DNA from: a bacterium
GTDB taxonomy: Bacteria; Krumholzibacteriota; Krumholzibacteriia; LZORAL124-64-63
Direction: 5' to 3'
Length of the DNA stretch: 64,000 nucleotides
Assembly (NCBI GenBank): GCA_024231905.1
Contig: JAAEQC010000142.1
Span: 147,367-211,366, forward strand
Shown here: positions 51,624 to 62,511 of the stretch, one piece after another
Position numbering within the stretch: the first letter of the stretch is position 1
How the letters are laid out: every line of letters starts with the position of its first letter
Position numbers and translations under genes: made by a program
The notes under the pieces: generated by a model
What the model saw: the letters and a program-made list of their open reading frames with translations, nothing else
Told to the model about the DNA's origin: nothing
Database searches by the model: none

Positions 51624-54284
51624 ATGGATGCATCAATACTCAACGGCATAGTCCGTAATCTCCTTGTGAGCAATCACTTGCTTGTCGCCGGCCTCGTCGG
51701 CACCCTCCTGCACGCCACCGCTGCCGGTGCCTTGACCGAGGACCTGCTGCTGGTGACCACGGGAACTTCCAACGGGGATCGGTTGGGAGCCGCTGTCGCT
51801 CGCGTCGGTGACCTGGACGGCGACGGCCAATCAGATGTGGCTGTCGGCATTCCCGGCGAAGACGCCGCGGGCACCGACCGGGGCCGGGTACTGATCCACT
51901 TCGGCGGCCCGGACGTGTCGGCGATCCCCGACCTGGTTCTCGACGGCCAGGCCGACGGCGAGTGGTTCGGTCATGCCGTCCAGGCGGCGGGCGACTTCAA
52001 CGACGATGGTTACGACGACCTGGTGGTGGGGGCCCCCTACAACGACTTCGCCGGCGAGGAGGCCGGCCGGGCCTACGTCTTTTACGGGGGGCCCGGCCTG
52101 GACGCGGTTCCCGACGTGGTGCTGACCGGCGAGGCTGCCGGCGATCACTTCGGCTGGTCGGTGGCCGGCGCCGGGGACGTGAACGGTGACGGTGACGACC
52201 TGGTGGTCGGTGCGCCCTACAACGCCGAGGTGGGCGCTGTCGCGGGTCGGGGCTACGTCTTCTTCGGAGGTGCGTCCCGGGATAGCGTGCCCGACGTGAT
52301 CCTGGCAGGCGAGTTCCTGACGGCCTTCGGCTGGTCCGTAGCCGGGACGGGCGACCTGGACGGCGACGGTCGGTCCGAGATCCTGGTGGGTGCGATTCTC
52401 GGCACGGATGCCTACCTCTTCACCGGTGCCGCGGATTTCGACTCCATCCCCGACCTGGTGCTCACCGGCGAGACCATCGCCGACCGTTTCGGCTACTCGG
52501 TAACCGGCCTGGGCGATTTCGACGGCGACGGGGCCAACGACTTCGCCATCGGCGCCATGCACAACAGCACCGGTGCGACCTATGCCGGCGCCGCCTATGT
52601 CTACCGCGGGGGCGCCGCCCTCGATTCCATTCCTGACCTACGGCTGGTGGGCGACATCGAATACGAGGTTCTGGGCCGCACCGTGGCTCCGGCCGGCGAT
52701 CTGGACGGCGACGGCCGCGTGGACCTGGTGGTCGGCGCGCCGACCCCTGATACGGGCGGATTCGGCCCCGGCCGCGTCTTCGTCTGCCTGGGGCGCGAAC
52801 TGGACGGTTCCTGGCCCTACGACGCGACGCCCGATCTGGTGCTGGTGGGCGAGAACGACGGGGACCGCTTCGGCGCCCAGGTGGCGCCGGCGGGCGATCT
52901 GGACGGCGATGGCCGGCCCGAGTTCCTGGTCGGGGCCGATCTCTACGACGAAGCCGGCATTCTCTCCGCGGGCCGCTGTTACATCTACCGCCCTGCCGAC
53001 GAGACGCCGCCGGCCGCCGTGGCCGGGATCCACGCCGAGCCCGGTCACCGCCAGGTATTCGTGAGCTGGAACGGCGAGCCGGCAGACGCCGACTCGGTCG
53101 AGATCTGGCGCTCCGGCTGGGTCGATTCGACCGGCGCTTCCGCCTACCCCTTCTACGACGACGCGCCGGGCAGCGCCCAACCCGTGCGTCCGACCGACCA
53201 CGCAGCGGCCGCCGCCGATACGGCCTGGCAACTGGTGGCCATCGTGCCCGCCGGCGTGGGCGCCCTGGCCGACACCGTGTCCGCGGCAGGCGTCTACTAC
53301 TACGAGATCTTCGCGCGCGACGAGGCGGGCAACGTGGGCCCGCCCGACGCCCTGGGCGCCCGCGCCACCAACTATCTCCTGGGCGATCTGGCGGCGCCCC
53401 TGGACGGCGAGATCGCCGGTCCTGACGCGTCAGAATTCGCGGCCTGCTTCGGCGCGGCCGTGGGCGACTCGTCCTTCGTGGCCGGCGCCGACATCGGCCC
53501 CACCGACACGGGGAACGGCCACGGCGTGCCCCAGACCGACGGTGTGATCGACTTCGAGGACGCCATGATCCTGGCCCTGGACTACGGCGCGGCCGGCTCG
53601 TTGCCCATGGCCGTCTACGGTTCGATCGACGGGACGGTCCTGTCCTGGGGACCGGTCGGAGACGACGAGTGGGTCCTCGGCGTGGCCGAACCCTGTCCGG
53701 ACCTCAAGGGCGTGCGTCTGGTTCTGGACCTGCCCGGGGGCGTGTCCGCCACGGTGACGTCCAGCTTCCTGGCGGACGTGCAGACGAACCCGGTCCTGGT
53801 GGGAGCCGTCCACGGACAGGACCTGGATCTGAGCGTGGTCCTGCTGGGCGCTGGCCGTGGCTTCGACGGCCGGGGCGAGCTGTGCAGGGTCCGTTTCTCC
53901 GAGCCGATCGACCCGGATGAACCGGTGCTCACGGCTCGCGACCTGGGCAATGCCGATCTCACGGTGACCACGGTCCAGGTCTCGGACGTGCCCGACGCGG
54001 TCCCGAGTGTGGCGACCCTAGCCCAGAACTACCCCAATCCGTTCAACCCCAGCACGACCATCGCCTTCGCCACGGCAGCGCCGGGCCGGGTTCGCCTGAC
54101 GATCTGCGACGTGCGCGGACGACGGGTGCGTGCTCTCCTGGACGAGACGCGGCCCGCGGGATCCCACACGGCGACCTGGAACGGCGACGACGATGGCGGC
54201 CGGTCCGTGGCGTCGGGCGTGTATCTGTGCATCCTGGAGTCGAGCGAAGGGGTGTTGACGCGGAAGATGGTGCTGGCCGAATGA
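51624..54284 (+). CDS. Secreted FG-GAP/integrin-like protein with dockerin-, cohesin- and FlgD-type Ig modules
   Basis: 886 residues from the ATG at 51624 (weak GGAG). A signal region at ~15-40 is followed at ~45-455 by about seven FG-GAP repeats of the form VGDLDGDGQSDVAVGIPG (calcium-binding DxDGDG loops). At ~460-570 there is a fibronectin-III-like domain (HRQVFVSWNGEPADAD), then at ~585-655 a dockerin-like stretch (DGVIDFEDAMILALDYG). A cohesin-like domain lies at ~660-790 (LDLSVVLLGAGRGFDGRGE). The C terminus from ~800 is QNYPNPFNPSTTI, then a FlgD-type Ig domain ending in VLTRKMVLAE, the T9SS-like sorting form. It is probably a large cell-surface protein. The presence of both cohesin-like and dockerin-like modules could allow self-association. 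Confidence 0.85.
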   Translation: MDASILNGIVRNLLVSNHLLVAGLVGTLLHATAAGALTEDLLLVTTGTSNGDRLGAAVARVGDLDGDGQSDVAVGIPGEDAAGTDRGRVLIHFGGPDVSAIPDLVLDGQADGEWFGHAVQAAGDFNDDGYDDLVVGAPYNDFAGEEAGRAYVFYGGPGLDAVPDVVLTGEAAGDHFGWSVAGAGDVNGDGDDLVVGAPYNAEVGAVAGRGYVFFGGASRDSVPDVILAGEFLTAFGWSVAGTGDLDGDGRSEILVGAILGTDAYLFTGAADFDSIPDLVLTGETIADRFGYSVTGLGDFDGDGANDFAIGAMHNSTGATYAGAAYVYRGGAALDSIPDLRLVGDIEYEVLGRTVAPAGDLDGDGRVDLVVGAPTPDTGGFGPGRVFVCLGRELDGSWPYDATPDLVLVGENDGDRFGAQVAPAGDLDGDGRPEFLVGADLYDEAGILSAGRCYIYRPADETPPAAVAGIHAEPGHRQVFVSWNGEPADADSVEIWRSGWVDSTGASAYPFYDDAPGSAQPVRPTDHAAAAADTAWQLVAIVPAGVGALADTVSAAGVYYYEIFARDEAGNVGPPDALGARATNYLLGDLAAPLDGEIAGPDASEFAACFGAAVGDSSFVAGADIGPTDTGNGHGVPQTDGVIDFEDAMILALDYGAAGSLPMAVYGSIDGTVLSWGPVGDDEWVLGVAEPCPDLKGVRLVLDLPGGVSATVTSSFLADVQTNPVLVGAVHGQDLDLSVVLLGAGRGFDGRGELCRVRFSEPIDPDEPVLTARDLGNADLTVTTVQVSDVPDAVPSVATLAQNYPNPFNPSTTIAFATAAPGRVRLTICDVRGRRVRALLDETRPAGSHTATWNGDDDGGRSVASGVYLCILESSEGVLTRKMVLAE

Positions 54285-54291
54285 TCGAAGG

Positions 54292-54326
54292 GCGCCGGGC
54301 CCCTGCGGTGGCAGCGGGCCCGGCGC
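54292..54326. terminator. Bidirectional hairpin between convergent genes
   Basis: GCGCCGGGCCC (54292-54302) pairs perfectly with GGGCCCGGCGC (54316-54326); 13-base loop; then CTTCC. It lies between the convergent stops at 54284 and 54336. Confidence 0.6.
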
Positions 54327-54335
54327 TTCCGATTC

Positions 54336-55307
54336 TCAGTCCTTCCCGCCGTGCATCAATTCGTCGAACGCCTTCCGCATCCCCGCCTGCAGCTTGGCCA
54401 CGTCCCCGGCCTGCCACTCTTCGTCGTCGCGGATGAAGCTCGTCAGGTCGACCCGGTTGTCGAACCGTCCCACGGGCAGGTGGTAGGTCTTGTCGCCCTT
54501 GGCCACCGCCAGGGTGTCCGCCTTGTCGGACTGGCCGAGCATGTACTCCATGTCGTCGCAGCCGTAGTCGCCGAACATGACCGCCAGGGGCACGCCGTGG
54601 TGCAGGATGCTGCCCGGGTCGTCCGGATCCGTGCGCGCCGTGTTCTTGCGTCGCGACTCCTCGGGGGTGACCCAGATGTACAGGACGTGCGCCTTCTCCA
54701 GGATCTCGTGGCTGAGCTGGGGCAGGCTGGAGCCGTAGCCGTAGCCGGCGGGCAGGGGCATGGTCGAGCCGTCGGCTCCGCCTCGGGCGAACTCGATGAC
54801 CACGGTCTTGCCCTCGAGGCTGTCGGGCACCTCGGCGATCTTCGCTTCCAGCAGCTCCCGCGCTTCTTTCTCGATGGGCTCGGCGATCTGCTTGAGCAGC
54901 GGGTCCGGCAGCAGTTTCATGACGGCTTGGCCGCCGGCCCTTTCTCGGGCGCGGTCGATGCGCTCGAAGAGCCAAAGGGCGGCCGATGCGGGGGCCGGCT
55001 TGTTCCCGTTCACGAGGTCCTCGTAGTCCTCGTTCATGAGCTCCATGAGGGTCAGCCACTCCACCGGATCCTTGAACGGCAGCACTGGCGAGCGGAAGAA
55101 CATGCCCGGGTTGCCGCGGTCGGCCAGCTCGTCGGTGATGCGGCGCATGATGTGCACGTAGGGGAAGTCGTCGAGCTGAACCGTGTGGCCGATGCCGAAC
55201 TGCTCGTGGCATTCCTCGGGGGAGAGGCTGGCCAGGTAGGTGCGGGCCTCGGACTTGCCGCTGGCCGGCAGGGCCGTCAGCAGCAGGACGTCGATGTGCT
55301 TGGACAT
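54336..55307 (-). CDS. P-loop NTPase-like protein of unknown function
   Basis: 323 residues from the ATG at 55307 (AAAGGAT upstream); an in-frame ATG 23 codons earlier lacks a good site. The N terminus, VLLLTALPASGKSEARTYL, is a Walker-A variant (GxxxxGKS without the first Gly) of the kind seen in nucleotide or sugar kinases. LVFVDDFPY-like QLDDFPYVHIM follows at the acidic strand. Later segments (KTVVIEFARGGADGS, HVLYIWVTPEESRRKN) suggest Walker-B-like and arginine-rich lid regions. No family recognised. Placed 79 bp after sdhB on the same strand, so possibly cotranscribed. Confidence 0.65.
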   Translation of the reverse strand: MSKHIDVLLLTALPASGKSEARTYLASLSPEECHEQFGIGHTVQLDDFPYVHIMRRITDELADRGNPGMFFRSPVLPFKDPVEWLTLMELMNEDYEDLVNGNKPAPASAALWLFERIDRARERAGGQAVMKLLPDPLLKQIAEPIEKEARELLEAKIAEVPDSLEGKTVVIEFARGGADGSTMPLPAGYGYGSSLPQLSHEILEKAHVLYIWVTPEESRRKNTARTDPDDPGSILHHGVPLAVMFGDYGCDDMEYMLGQSDKADTLAVAKGDKTYHLPVGRFDNRVDLTSFIRDDEEWQAGDVAKLQAGMRKAFDELMHGGKD

Positions 55308-55386
55308 GCCGTATCCTTTCGAAACAGGCGGGATCCCTGCTCTGGTCTGCCGGGGATCCCGCCGGTGATTGGTCATTCGATTCCGT

Positions 55387-56145
55387 TTAGCCCTTGAACG
55401 CGCCCTTCACGAACTCGCGGCGCATCTTGGCGATGAACTCGATGGAGATCTCCTTGGGACACACGGCTTCGCACTCGCCGTGGTTCGAGCAGTCGCCGAA
55501 GCCCTCCTCGTCCATCTGGCCCACCATGGCCAAGGCGCGACGGGCCCGTTCCGGACCGCCCTGGGGCAGGTACGCGAACTGGCCGATCTTGGCGCTCACG
55601 AAGAGCGACGCCGAAGCGTTGGGACAGGCGGCTACGCAGGCCCCGCAACCGATGCAGGCGGCGGCGTCCATGGCCTTGTCCGCATCGGGCTTGGGGATCA
55701 GCAGATCGTTGGCATCCGGGGCCGAACCCACGTTGACGCTGTTGAATCCGCCCTGCTGCTGGATCCGGTCGAAGGCCGTGCGGTCCACGACAAGATCCTT
55801 GATGATGGGGAAGGGACCGGCGCGGAACGGTTCGACGGTGATGGTGTCGCCGTCCTTGAAGGTCCGCATGCGCACTTCGCAGGTGGTCGTCCCCGCGTGG
55901 GTGCCGTGGGCCACGCCCTGGATCACCAGGCCGCAGGTGCCGCAGATACCCTCGCGGCAATCATTGTCGAACTCCACGGCCTCCTCGCCCTTCTTGACGA
56001 GCTGCTCGTTCAGGATATCGAGCATCTCGAGGAAGGACATCTCCACCTGGACGTTCTCCACCGTGTAGTCCTTGAACTCGCCCTTGGCCGCGCCACGGGC
56101 TTGTCGCCAGATCTTCAGGTGGATGGTCATTCCTTTCTCACTCAT
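55387..56145 (-). CDS. sdhB: Succinate dehydrogenase/fumarate reductase iron-sulfur subunit
   Basis: 252 residues from the ATG at 56145; the ATG five codons later (at 56130) is also possible. It carries electrons from FAD to quinone. [2Fe-2S]: [11 protein letters not shown] plus the later CEVRM. [4Fe-4S]: [12 protein letters not shown]. [3Fe-4S]: [12 protein letters not shown]. All ligands are present. This is the Bacillus/Bacteroides-type subunit that pairs with the five-helix cytochrome b below. 15 bp after sdhA. Confidence 0.96.
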   Translation of the reverse strand: MSEKGMTIHLKIWRQARGAAKGEFKDYTVENVQVEMSFLEMLDILNEQLVKKGEEAVEFDNDCREGICGTCGLVIQGVAHGTHAGTTTCEVRMRTFKDGDTITVEPFRAGPFPIIKDLVVDRTAFDRIQQQGGFNSVNVGSAPDANDLLIPKPDADKAMDAAACIGCGACVAACPNASASLFVSAKIGQFAYLPQGGPERARRALAMVGQMDEEGFGDCSNHGECEAVCPKEISIEFIAKMRREFVKGAFKG

Positions 56146-56160
56146 TGGGACAACCTTCCT

Positions 56161-58086
<1,926 letters not shown>

Positions 58087-58087
58087 G

Positions 58088-58813
58088 TTAGTGACCTCCC
58101 GACGACGCGGTGACCGCACCAGGGTCCAGGGCGAAGTAGCAGTAGAGCGGCAGCAGCAGGAAGCCGATGGCCAGCACGACGGCCACGATCCGGCCCACGT
58201 TCACGATGAGCGGCAGGTAGCGGTCGTTGGCCCAGCCCATGGACTGGAAGGCGCTCCAGAATCCGTGCCACAGGTGCACGCCGATCAGGAACATGATCAC
58301 CTCGTACGCGATCAGCATGCCGGGTTCCTTGAAGGCCTTGACCACCGTCTTGTAGAGGTTCTTCACCCCGTCCGCGTCGGTCTCGTGGCCGGCCGGGAGG
58401 TGGCCGCCGAACTTGAACATCCAGACGTGGCCGATCACGAAGATGATGATCAGGGCGCCCGAGTAGATCATGGTGCGCGACGCTACCGTCTTGCGGCTCT
58501 TGCCGCCGGCGTCGCGGGAATACTTGTACCCCTGTTTGCGCGCCGCCCGCTTGTCCAGCCAGGCCACGGTGAAGGCCGCGGCCATGTGGAAGACGAAGAT
58601 GGCGAGTAGCCCGAGCTCGAAGAGGATGACGAACCAGCCGTCGAAGATGCCCTCGAGGAAGTGGGCGTAGCCGTTGAAGGGACCGGGGCCGAGGAAGAGG
58701 GTGAGATTGCCGAGCAGGTGCACCAGGATGAACCCGATGAGCAGGAACCCGGTGATGCCCGTGATCACCTTCTTTCCGACAGATGACCAGGCGATCGAGG
58801 CGAAGGAAGCCAT
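58088..58813 (-). CDS. sdhC: Succinate dehydrogenase cytochrome b558-type membrane subunit
   Basis: 241 residues from the ATG at 58813 (AGGAG upstream). Five transmembrane helices: [80 protein letters not shown] and [20 protein letters not shown]. Conserved His (HLLGN, FHMAA, GHVWM, HLWHGF) suit a di-heme fused C/D subunit. Order sdhC-sdhA-sdhB matches the fused cytochrome b family. Promoter seen at 58951-58980. Confidence 0.95.
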   Translation of the reverse strand: MASFASIAWSSVGKKVITGITGFLLIGFILVHLLGNLTLFLGPGPFNGYAHFLEGIFDGWFVILFELGLLAIFVFHMAAAFTVAWLDKRAARKQGYKYSRDAGGKSRKTVASRTMIYSGALIIIFVIGHVWMFKFGGHLPAGHETDADGVKNLYKTVVKAFKEPGMLIAYEVIMFLIGVHLWHGFWSAFQSMGWANDRYLPLIVNVGRIVAVVLAIGFLLLPLYCYFALDPGAVTASSGGH

Positions 58814-58950
58814 GGATTCGTCGCTCCTGGATAGTAGGGAGGCGCGTCCGGGGTGAACCTTGGAATTAGAACACAATCGGTGGGGGGATTCGACCGAAAA
58901 ATGGCCTTCCGGGGCAGCTAAAGCGCTGAAATCCAACGAAATAGGTTTGC

Positions 58951-58980
58951 ATTATCGAAACAGGGCGGAACGAGCGTCAA
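58951..58980 (-). promoter_or_regulatory. sdhCAB promoter
   Basis: On the - strand: TTGACG (58980-58975), 18-bp spacer, GATAAT (58956-58951), 5/6 matches at both hexamers. It overlaps the 3' end of the beta-helix gene. Leader ~135 nt. The rest of the 58814-58976 gap shows nothing else. Confidence 0.6.
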
Positions 58981-60452
58981 CGCTCCAGGGCGCCGACGTC
59001 GTTCCGGTCCGCGCGCGCGGCGGTTGCCAGGTGGGGCGCGTACTGGAGCGCCACCGGGTGGGACGCCGTGGCGGCGGCCAGGGGACCGGCTCCGTCTTGG
59101 CAGGCCGAGTCCGCGGCTGGTGTGAAGTCCTGAGTCCCGGTGTCCGCGAATCCGGGAGTGCTGCCGGTCAGGTTGCCCAGGTCCAGGACGGCACCCTCGA
59201 GGAAACCCTCGTGGGTCGTCCGCCAGCCCGTGGGCAACCAGTTGTCGCGCAGGGCGAGCTGGCCGCGGCCGCTGGTGATGGCCAGGTAGGAGCCGCCGGC
59301 CGAGTTGGCCAAGACGTTGCCGCGGAGATCGACGGTCACGTCGTTGGTGGCGCACCGCAGCACGGTGGTGTTGCCCGCGCGGGTGGACCAGACGGTGTTG
59401 TGGTAGAAGTGCAGCGTGCCGTGCCGGTACCAGGCCTCGTCGCCGCCGTCACCACCGTAGTGGACGATCTGACTATTCCCGGCCCCGTCCGGTTCCACGA
59501 GGATGTTGCCGTAGACCCAGGTCACGTCGTAGGACGGATCGTCGCGCAGGGCGGTGTGGTCCGTCTCCACCAGGTCGAGCTGGCGGTTGCCGTTCTCGAT
59601 CCAGTTGTAGCGGATGACCGTGCCCGCCGAGCGGTCCTTGAGGTTGTTGCCCAGGGCGCCGGCCCGCAGGGGACCGTAGTGGTTGCCCTCGAAGACGATG
59701 CCGAGGCATTCGGTGTAGCTGTTGTGGTGGTAGATACTGCCGTCGATGCCGTTACCGTGGATGTGGTTGTGGCTGACGAGCAGGTCCGACACCTGGGAGC
59801 CGGCGAAGAGGCCGTTGCCGGCGTCGGTGAGCACGCAGTCGCGGATGGTCACGTGAGCGCCGATTTCCGCGTGGATGGCCGCCGCGTTCTCGGCGTACAC
59901 CTGAGGATTGCCGGTGTCGTCGGTGAAACCGTAGGCCGGTTGCCCGGACCGGATTTCCAGTCCCTGGATCACCACGTGGGCGGGCACCAGGTCGTCCGTG
60001 GGTAGGTTGGATCCGCCCACCTTCACCACCGAGCGGACCTCGTTCCAGTAGCTGAGTTCCTGCCGCGTGGTGGCGTTCTCGCCACTGATGACCGGCCGCC
60101 GGCCCGCGTCGGGCACGCCCAGGACCACCAGCGGCTCCGCGGCTGTGGCCACCGTGTTGATGACCCACTTGGTGCGGTAGGGTTCGGCCCGCCAGCGGAT
60201 GAGCACGAGGGTCGACGGTCCGAGGGATTCCCAGGGCACCTGACCCGGGTCGGCGTAGGCCAGGCCCGGGCCCACTTCATAGACCTGGGTGAAGTCTGCC
60301 GGGTCCCAGGCGCTGGACGGCGGGTCGACAGGAACGGGGTCCTCGGGGGCGGCTGGGTCGTCGCCGCAGCCGGCCAGGGGCAGGACTAAGAGCAGGCAGA
60401 ACCATGCAAACTGGCCGAGGGGGCCGCAGGGGCGGCGGGCGGATCCGATCAT
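58977..60452 (-). CDS. Lipoprotein with right-handed beta-helix (pectate-lyase-like) fold
   Basis: 491 residues from the ATG at 60452 (GGGGAG upstream). Lipobox LAGC (Cys ~29), an acidic spacer DDPAAPEDP, then beta-helix repeats: HVVIQGLEIRSG, IGAHVTIRDCVLTDAGNGLFAG, LLVSHNHIHGNGIDG, GIVFEGNHYGPLRAG and LHFYHNTVWSTRAGNTTVL. This matches Beta_helix/NosD-like proteins. Probably a surface-anchored polysaccharide lyase or binding protein, but no catalytic triad is evident. Its 3' end holds the sdh promoter. Confidence 0.82.
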   Translation of the reverse strand: MIGSARRPCGPLGQFAWFCLLLVLPLAGCGDDPAAPEDPVPVDPPSSAWDPADFTQVYEVGPGLAYADPGQVPWESLGPSTLVLIRWRAEPYRTKWVINTVATAAEPLVVLGVPDAGRRPVISGENATTRQELSYWNEVRSVVKVGGSNLPTDDLVPAHVVIQGLEIRSGQPAYGFTDDTGNPQVYAENAAAIHAEIGAHVTIRDCVLTDAGNGLFAGSQVSDLLVSHNHIHGNGIDGSIYHHNSYTECLGIVFEGNHYGPLRAGALGNNLKDRSAGTVIRYNWIENGNRQLDLVETDHTALRDDPSYDVTWVYGNILVEPDGAGNSQIVHYGGDGGDEAWYRHGTLHFYHNTVWSTRAGNTTVLRCATNDVTVDLRGNVLANSAGGSYLAITSGRGQLALRDNWLPTGWRTTHEGFLEGAVLDLGNLTGSTPGFADTGTQDFTPAADSACQDGAGPLAAATASHPVALQYAPHLATAARADRNDVGALER

Positions 60453-60481
60453 GGTTCGCTCCCCGGAGAAACGACGTGGCC

Positions 60482-61084
60482 TCACGGACCGCCATGGGTG
60501 GCGGGTTCGCCGTCACTGGGGCAAGAGGCGTGCCGGTCGGCGGGCCGCTCCAGGAACCGGGCCAGGCCGGGGGCGTCGTCGGCCGCCGGGTGCAGGCCGA
60601 GGCAGCGTTCGTCACGCAGAGTGCGGGGCATGGCCTGGCGGAGGGCTGCCGTGAAGACCCCGGGGCCGGGCGTTTCCCGGCCGTCGCGGGTGGTGCTGCC
60701 GGCACCGCAACTGGGGGAACGGTCCACGCCCACCAGACCGACGATCTCGAAGCCGTGACGCTCGTATTCGCGAACCTGGCTGCGAACGTCGTCGGCCAGG
60801 TCCGCCAGACGGCCTGAGTTGTCGGGGCGGTCGAGCTCGCGGCGGATGCGCGTGTTCTCCCGTAGGAGGGGACGGTCGGCCCCGGCCGGGTCGCCCCGGT
60901 CCAGGCCCAGGCAGGCCAGCTCGGGACAGGGGAGTTGGATGATGCCCACGTCCGCGGCGAGCAGGACATCGAGGGCCGGACGGCAGGTGCCCGGATCGTC
61001 GGCAGTGCCGTCGGACAGGGCGTTGCGGTTCAGCAGGCAGTGGGCGACCAGGACGACGCGGCGGCTGCGGGCATCGGTGAACAT
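60482..61084 (-). CDS. TudS-related (CD3072/DUF523-like) putative desulfidase
   Basis: 200 residues from the ATG at 61084 (CCGGAGG upstream). Three conserved Cys motifs: LVAHCLLNRNALSDG, LPCPELACLGLDRGDP and VGVDRSPSCGAGSTTRD, as in the TudS/DUF523 family, which holds a [4Fe-4S] cluster that desulfurates thiolated compounds. The Cys are retained. 29 bp upstream of the beta-helix gene. Role here unknown. Confidence 0.85.
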   Translation of the reverse strand: MFTDARSRRVVLVAHCLLNRNALSDGTADDPGTCRPALDVLLAADVGIIQLPCPELACLGLDRGDPAGADRPLLRENTRIRRELDRPDNSGRLADLADDVRSQVREYERHGFEIVGLVGVDRSPSCGAGSTTRDGRETPGPGVFTAALRQAMPRTLRDERCLGLHPAADDAPGLARFLERPADRHASCPSDGEPATHGGP

Positions 61085-61161
61085 GGTATCCTCCGGCCGG
61101 GCGTTCGCGGGGGTATGCGTCCTCTACGAAGGGCCGGGGGCCGGGTTGCGCGCTTGCTCGG

Positions 61162-61550
61162 TCAAGTGCCGTCGAACTCCAACCGCCGGCCCCGGCACGC
61201 CTCGTCGATCACGCCGTTCTCCCAGGCCACCTGCCTCGACACAACCGTCATGGCCAGGGTGACCGGCAGGGTCTCACCCTCGAAGGGCGACCAGCCGCAT
61301 TGTGGCAGGCCTTGGTCACGAGCTGGGGGAGGGTGAGGACGCCCTCGGCGTGCAGCTTCCGCAACGCCGGAAACAGGAACTGGACCAGGGGCAGTCCGCT
61401 GGGTGCCCCCAGGTAGGAACGTTCCTTCTCCTCGAGGGTGTAGTGGGCGTGATCGGTGGCCGCCGCGGCGATGCGGCCGCCGCTGATCAGGAGGGTGGGC
61501 TCGGACACAAGTGCGGCTCGGCTTTCGTTGGGGTCGGGCCCATCCCAGGG
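61162..61550 (-). pseudogene. Decayed dihydroorotase (pyrC-like) 3' fragment
   Basis: On the - strand, the piece from about 61550 down to 61302 reads like the C-terminal part of a class-I-like dihydroorotase: ATDHA (metal-site Asp), HYTLEEKERSYLGAPSGLPL, then LTLPQLVTKACHN. At ~61297-61304 the reading jumps frame: after CHN the next frame continues QCGWSPFEGETLPVTLAMTV, ending VAWENGVIDEACRGRRLEFDGT and stop at 61162. Intact enzymes have ~35-40 more residues (the DLVLVD...ENI segment) between these two blocks. So an internal deletion and frameshift have occurred. The N-terminal two thirds is also missing. It is non-functional. Confidence 0.8.
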
Positions 61551-61552
61551 CT

Positions 61553-62368
61553 TCAGTCGTAGCCCCGCCACGCTCCGGCCCGGTCTCCGTCGTCCGGGGT
61601 GGTCCAGCGCCGGGTGTGGCTCGCCAGGGCCCGGGCCAGGGGACGGCCGTGGGTCGCCACGGTGCTGTGCTCGAAGTCCAGTTCGCCGTAGATGAACCGG
61701 CCCTTGCGGCCGGTGTTCACGCCCACGCCCAGGATGCGTCCCCGGGCGCGGCAGGCGGCGAATCCCAGGACTGCTGCGTCGTCCAGTTGTTTGCCCAGCA
61801 ACTTGTCCAGCCAGGCGTCCACGTCCAGGACCGTCCAGCCGTCCACTACCTGGAAGACCGTCAGGCCGCGCACGGTTTCCTTGCGCGAACCGTCGCCCGT
61901 ACGTACGCGCAACTGCCGCTCACCCAGGCGCCACTCCCGGATCACCAGAGGACTGCCGAAGCCCAAGGTGCCCGGATGGTAGCCGAGGACGGAGTAGGGC
62001 ATGGGCATGTCCAGGCGTTCGGTGGTGAGAGTCAGGATAATGCGCCGGTCGCAGATGTAGCCCCCGCTCGCGACCTGTTCCGTGGGCGGTACGGCCTCGC
62101 GCCGGAAGGAGGCGAGCAGTTCGAGGGGGAAGTCCGAGGGCCGCGTCCAGGTGTCGGCGAAGCCCTGCAGGTCCTCGCCGGTCCACTGGCCGAGGCTGTC
62201 GGCTTCGACCAGGCGGAAGACGAAGGCGAAGACCGGTTCGGCCACCTCCCGGCGCAGGGCGGCCTCGTCGGTCACCAGGCCGAGGGGTGCGGCACCGGCG
62301 GTCAGCAGGGCGATGACGAGGGCGGCAGCGGTCAAGACGGTTTCTTCCGTTGGGGTTTCTGGCGGCAT
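61553..62368 (-). CDS. Secreted protein of unknown function
   Basis: 271 residues from the ATG at 62368; a TTG at 62335 preceded by GGAAG is an alternative start. Signal peptide TAAALVIALLTAGAAPL. The mature part (VAEPVFAFVFRLVEADSLGQWTG onward) has several aromatic strands and ends DRAGAWRGYD. Later segments such as RIILTLTTERLDMPMPYSVLGY, ERQLRVRTGDGSRKETVRGLTVF and WTVLDVDAWLDKLLGKQLDD suggest a mixed alpha/beta envelope protein. No family recognised. The decayed dihydroorotase begins directly after its stop. The region 62369-62511 is a divergent promoter gap. Confidence 0.6.
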   Translation of the reverse strand: MPPETPTEETVLTAAALVIALLTAGAAPLGLVTDEAALRREVAEPVFAFVFRLVEADSLGQWTGEDLQGFADTWTRPSDFPLELLASFRREAVPPTEQVASGGYICDRRIILTLTTERLDMPMPYSVLGYHPGTLGFGSPLVIREWRLGERQLRVRTGDGSRKETVRGLTVFQVVDGWTVLDVDAWLDKLLGKQLDDAAVLGFAACRARGRILGVGVNTGRKGRFIYGELDFEHSTVATHGRPLARALASHTRRWTTPDDGDRAGAWRGYD

Positions 62369-62511
62369 GGTAGCCCGGAGCGGACCGGGGCGCCAGTGCG
62401 GGAGTTGGTATCCGACTTGCGTTTGCCCCAGCGGCGCCGGCTGAATCCGGGCCGTATGCGACATATCGCCCGCAAGGAGGGCCCCCGGGCCGGCACAGGA
62501 GGCAACACGCC

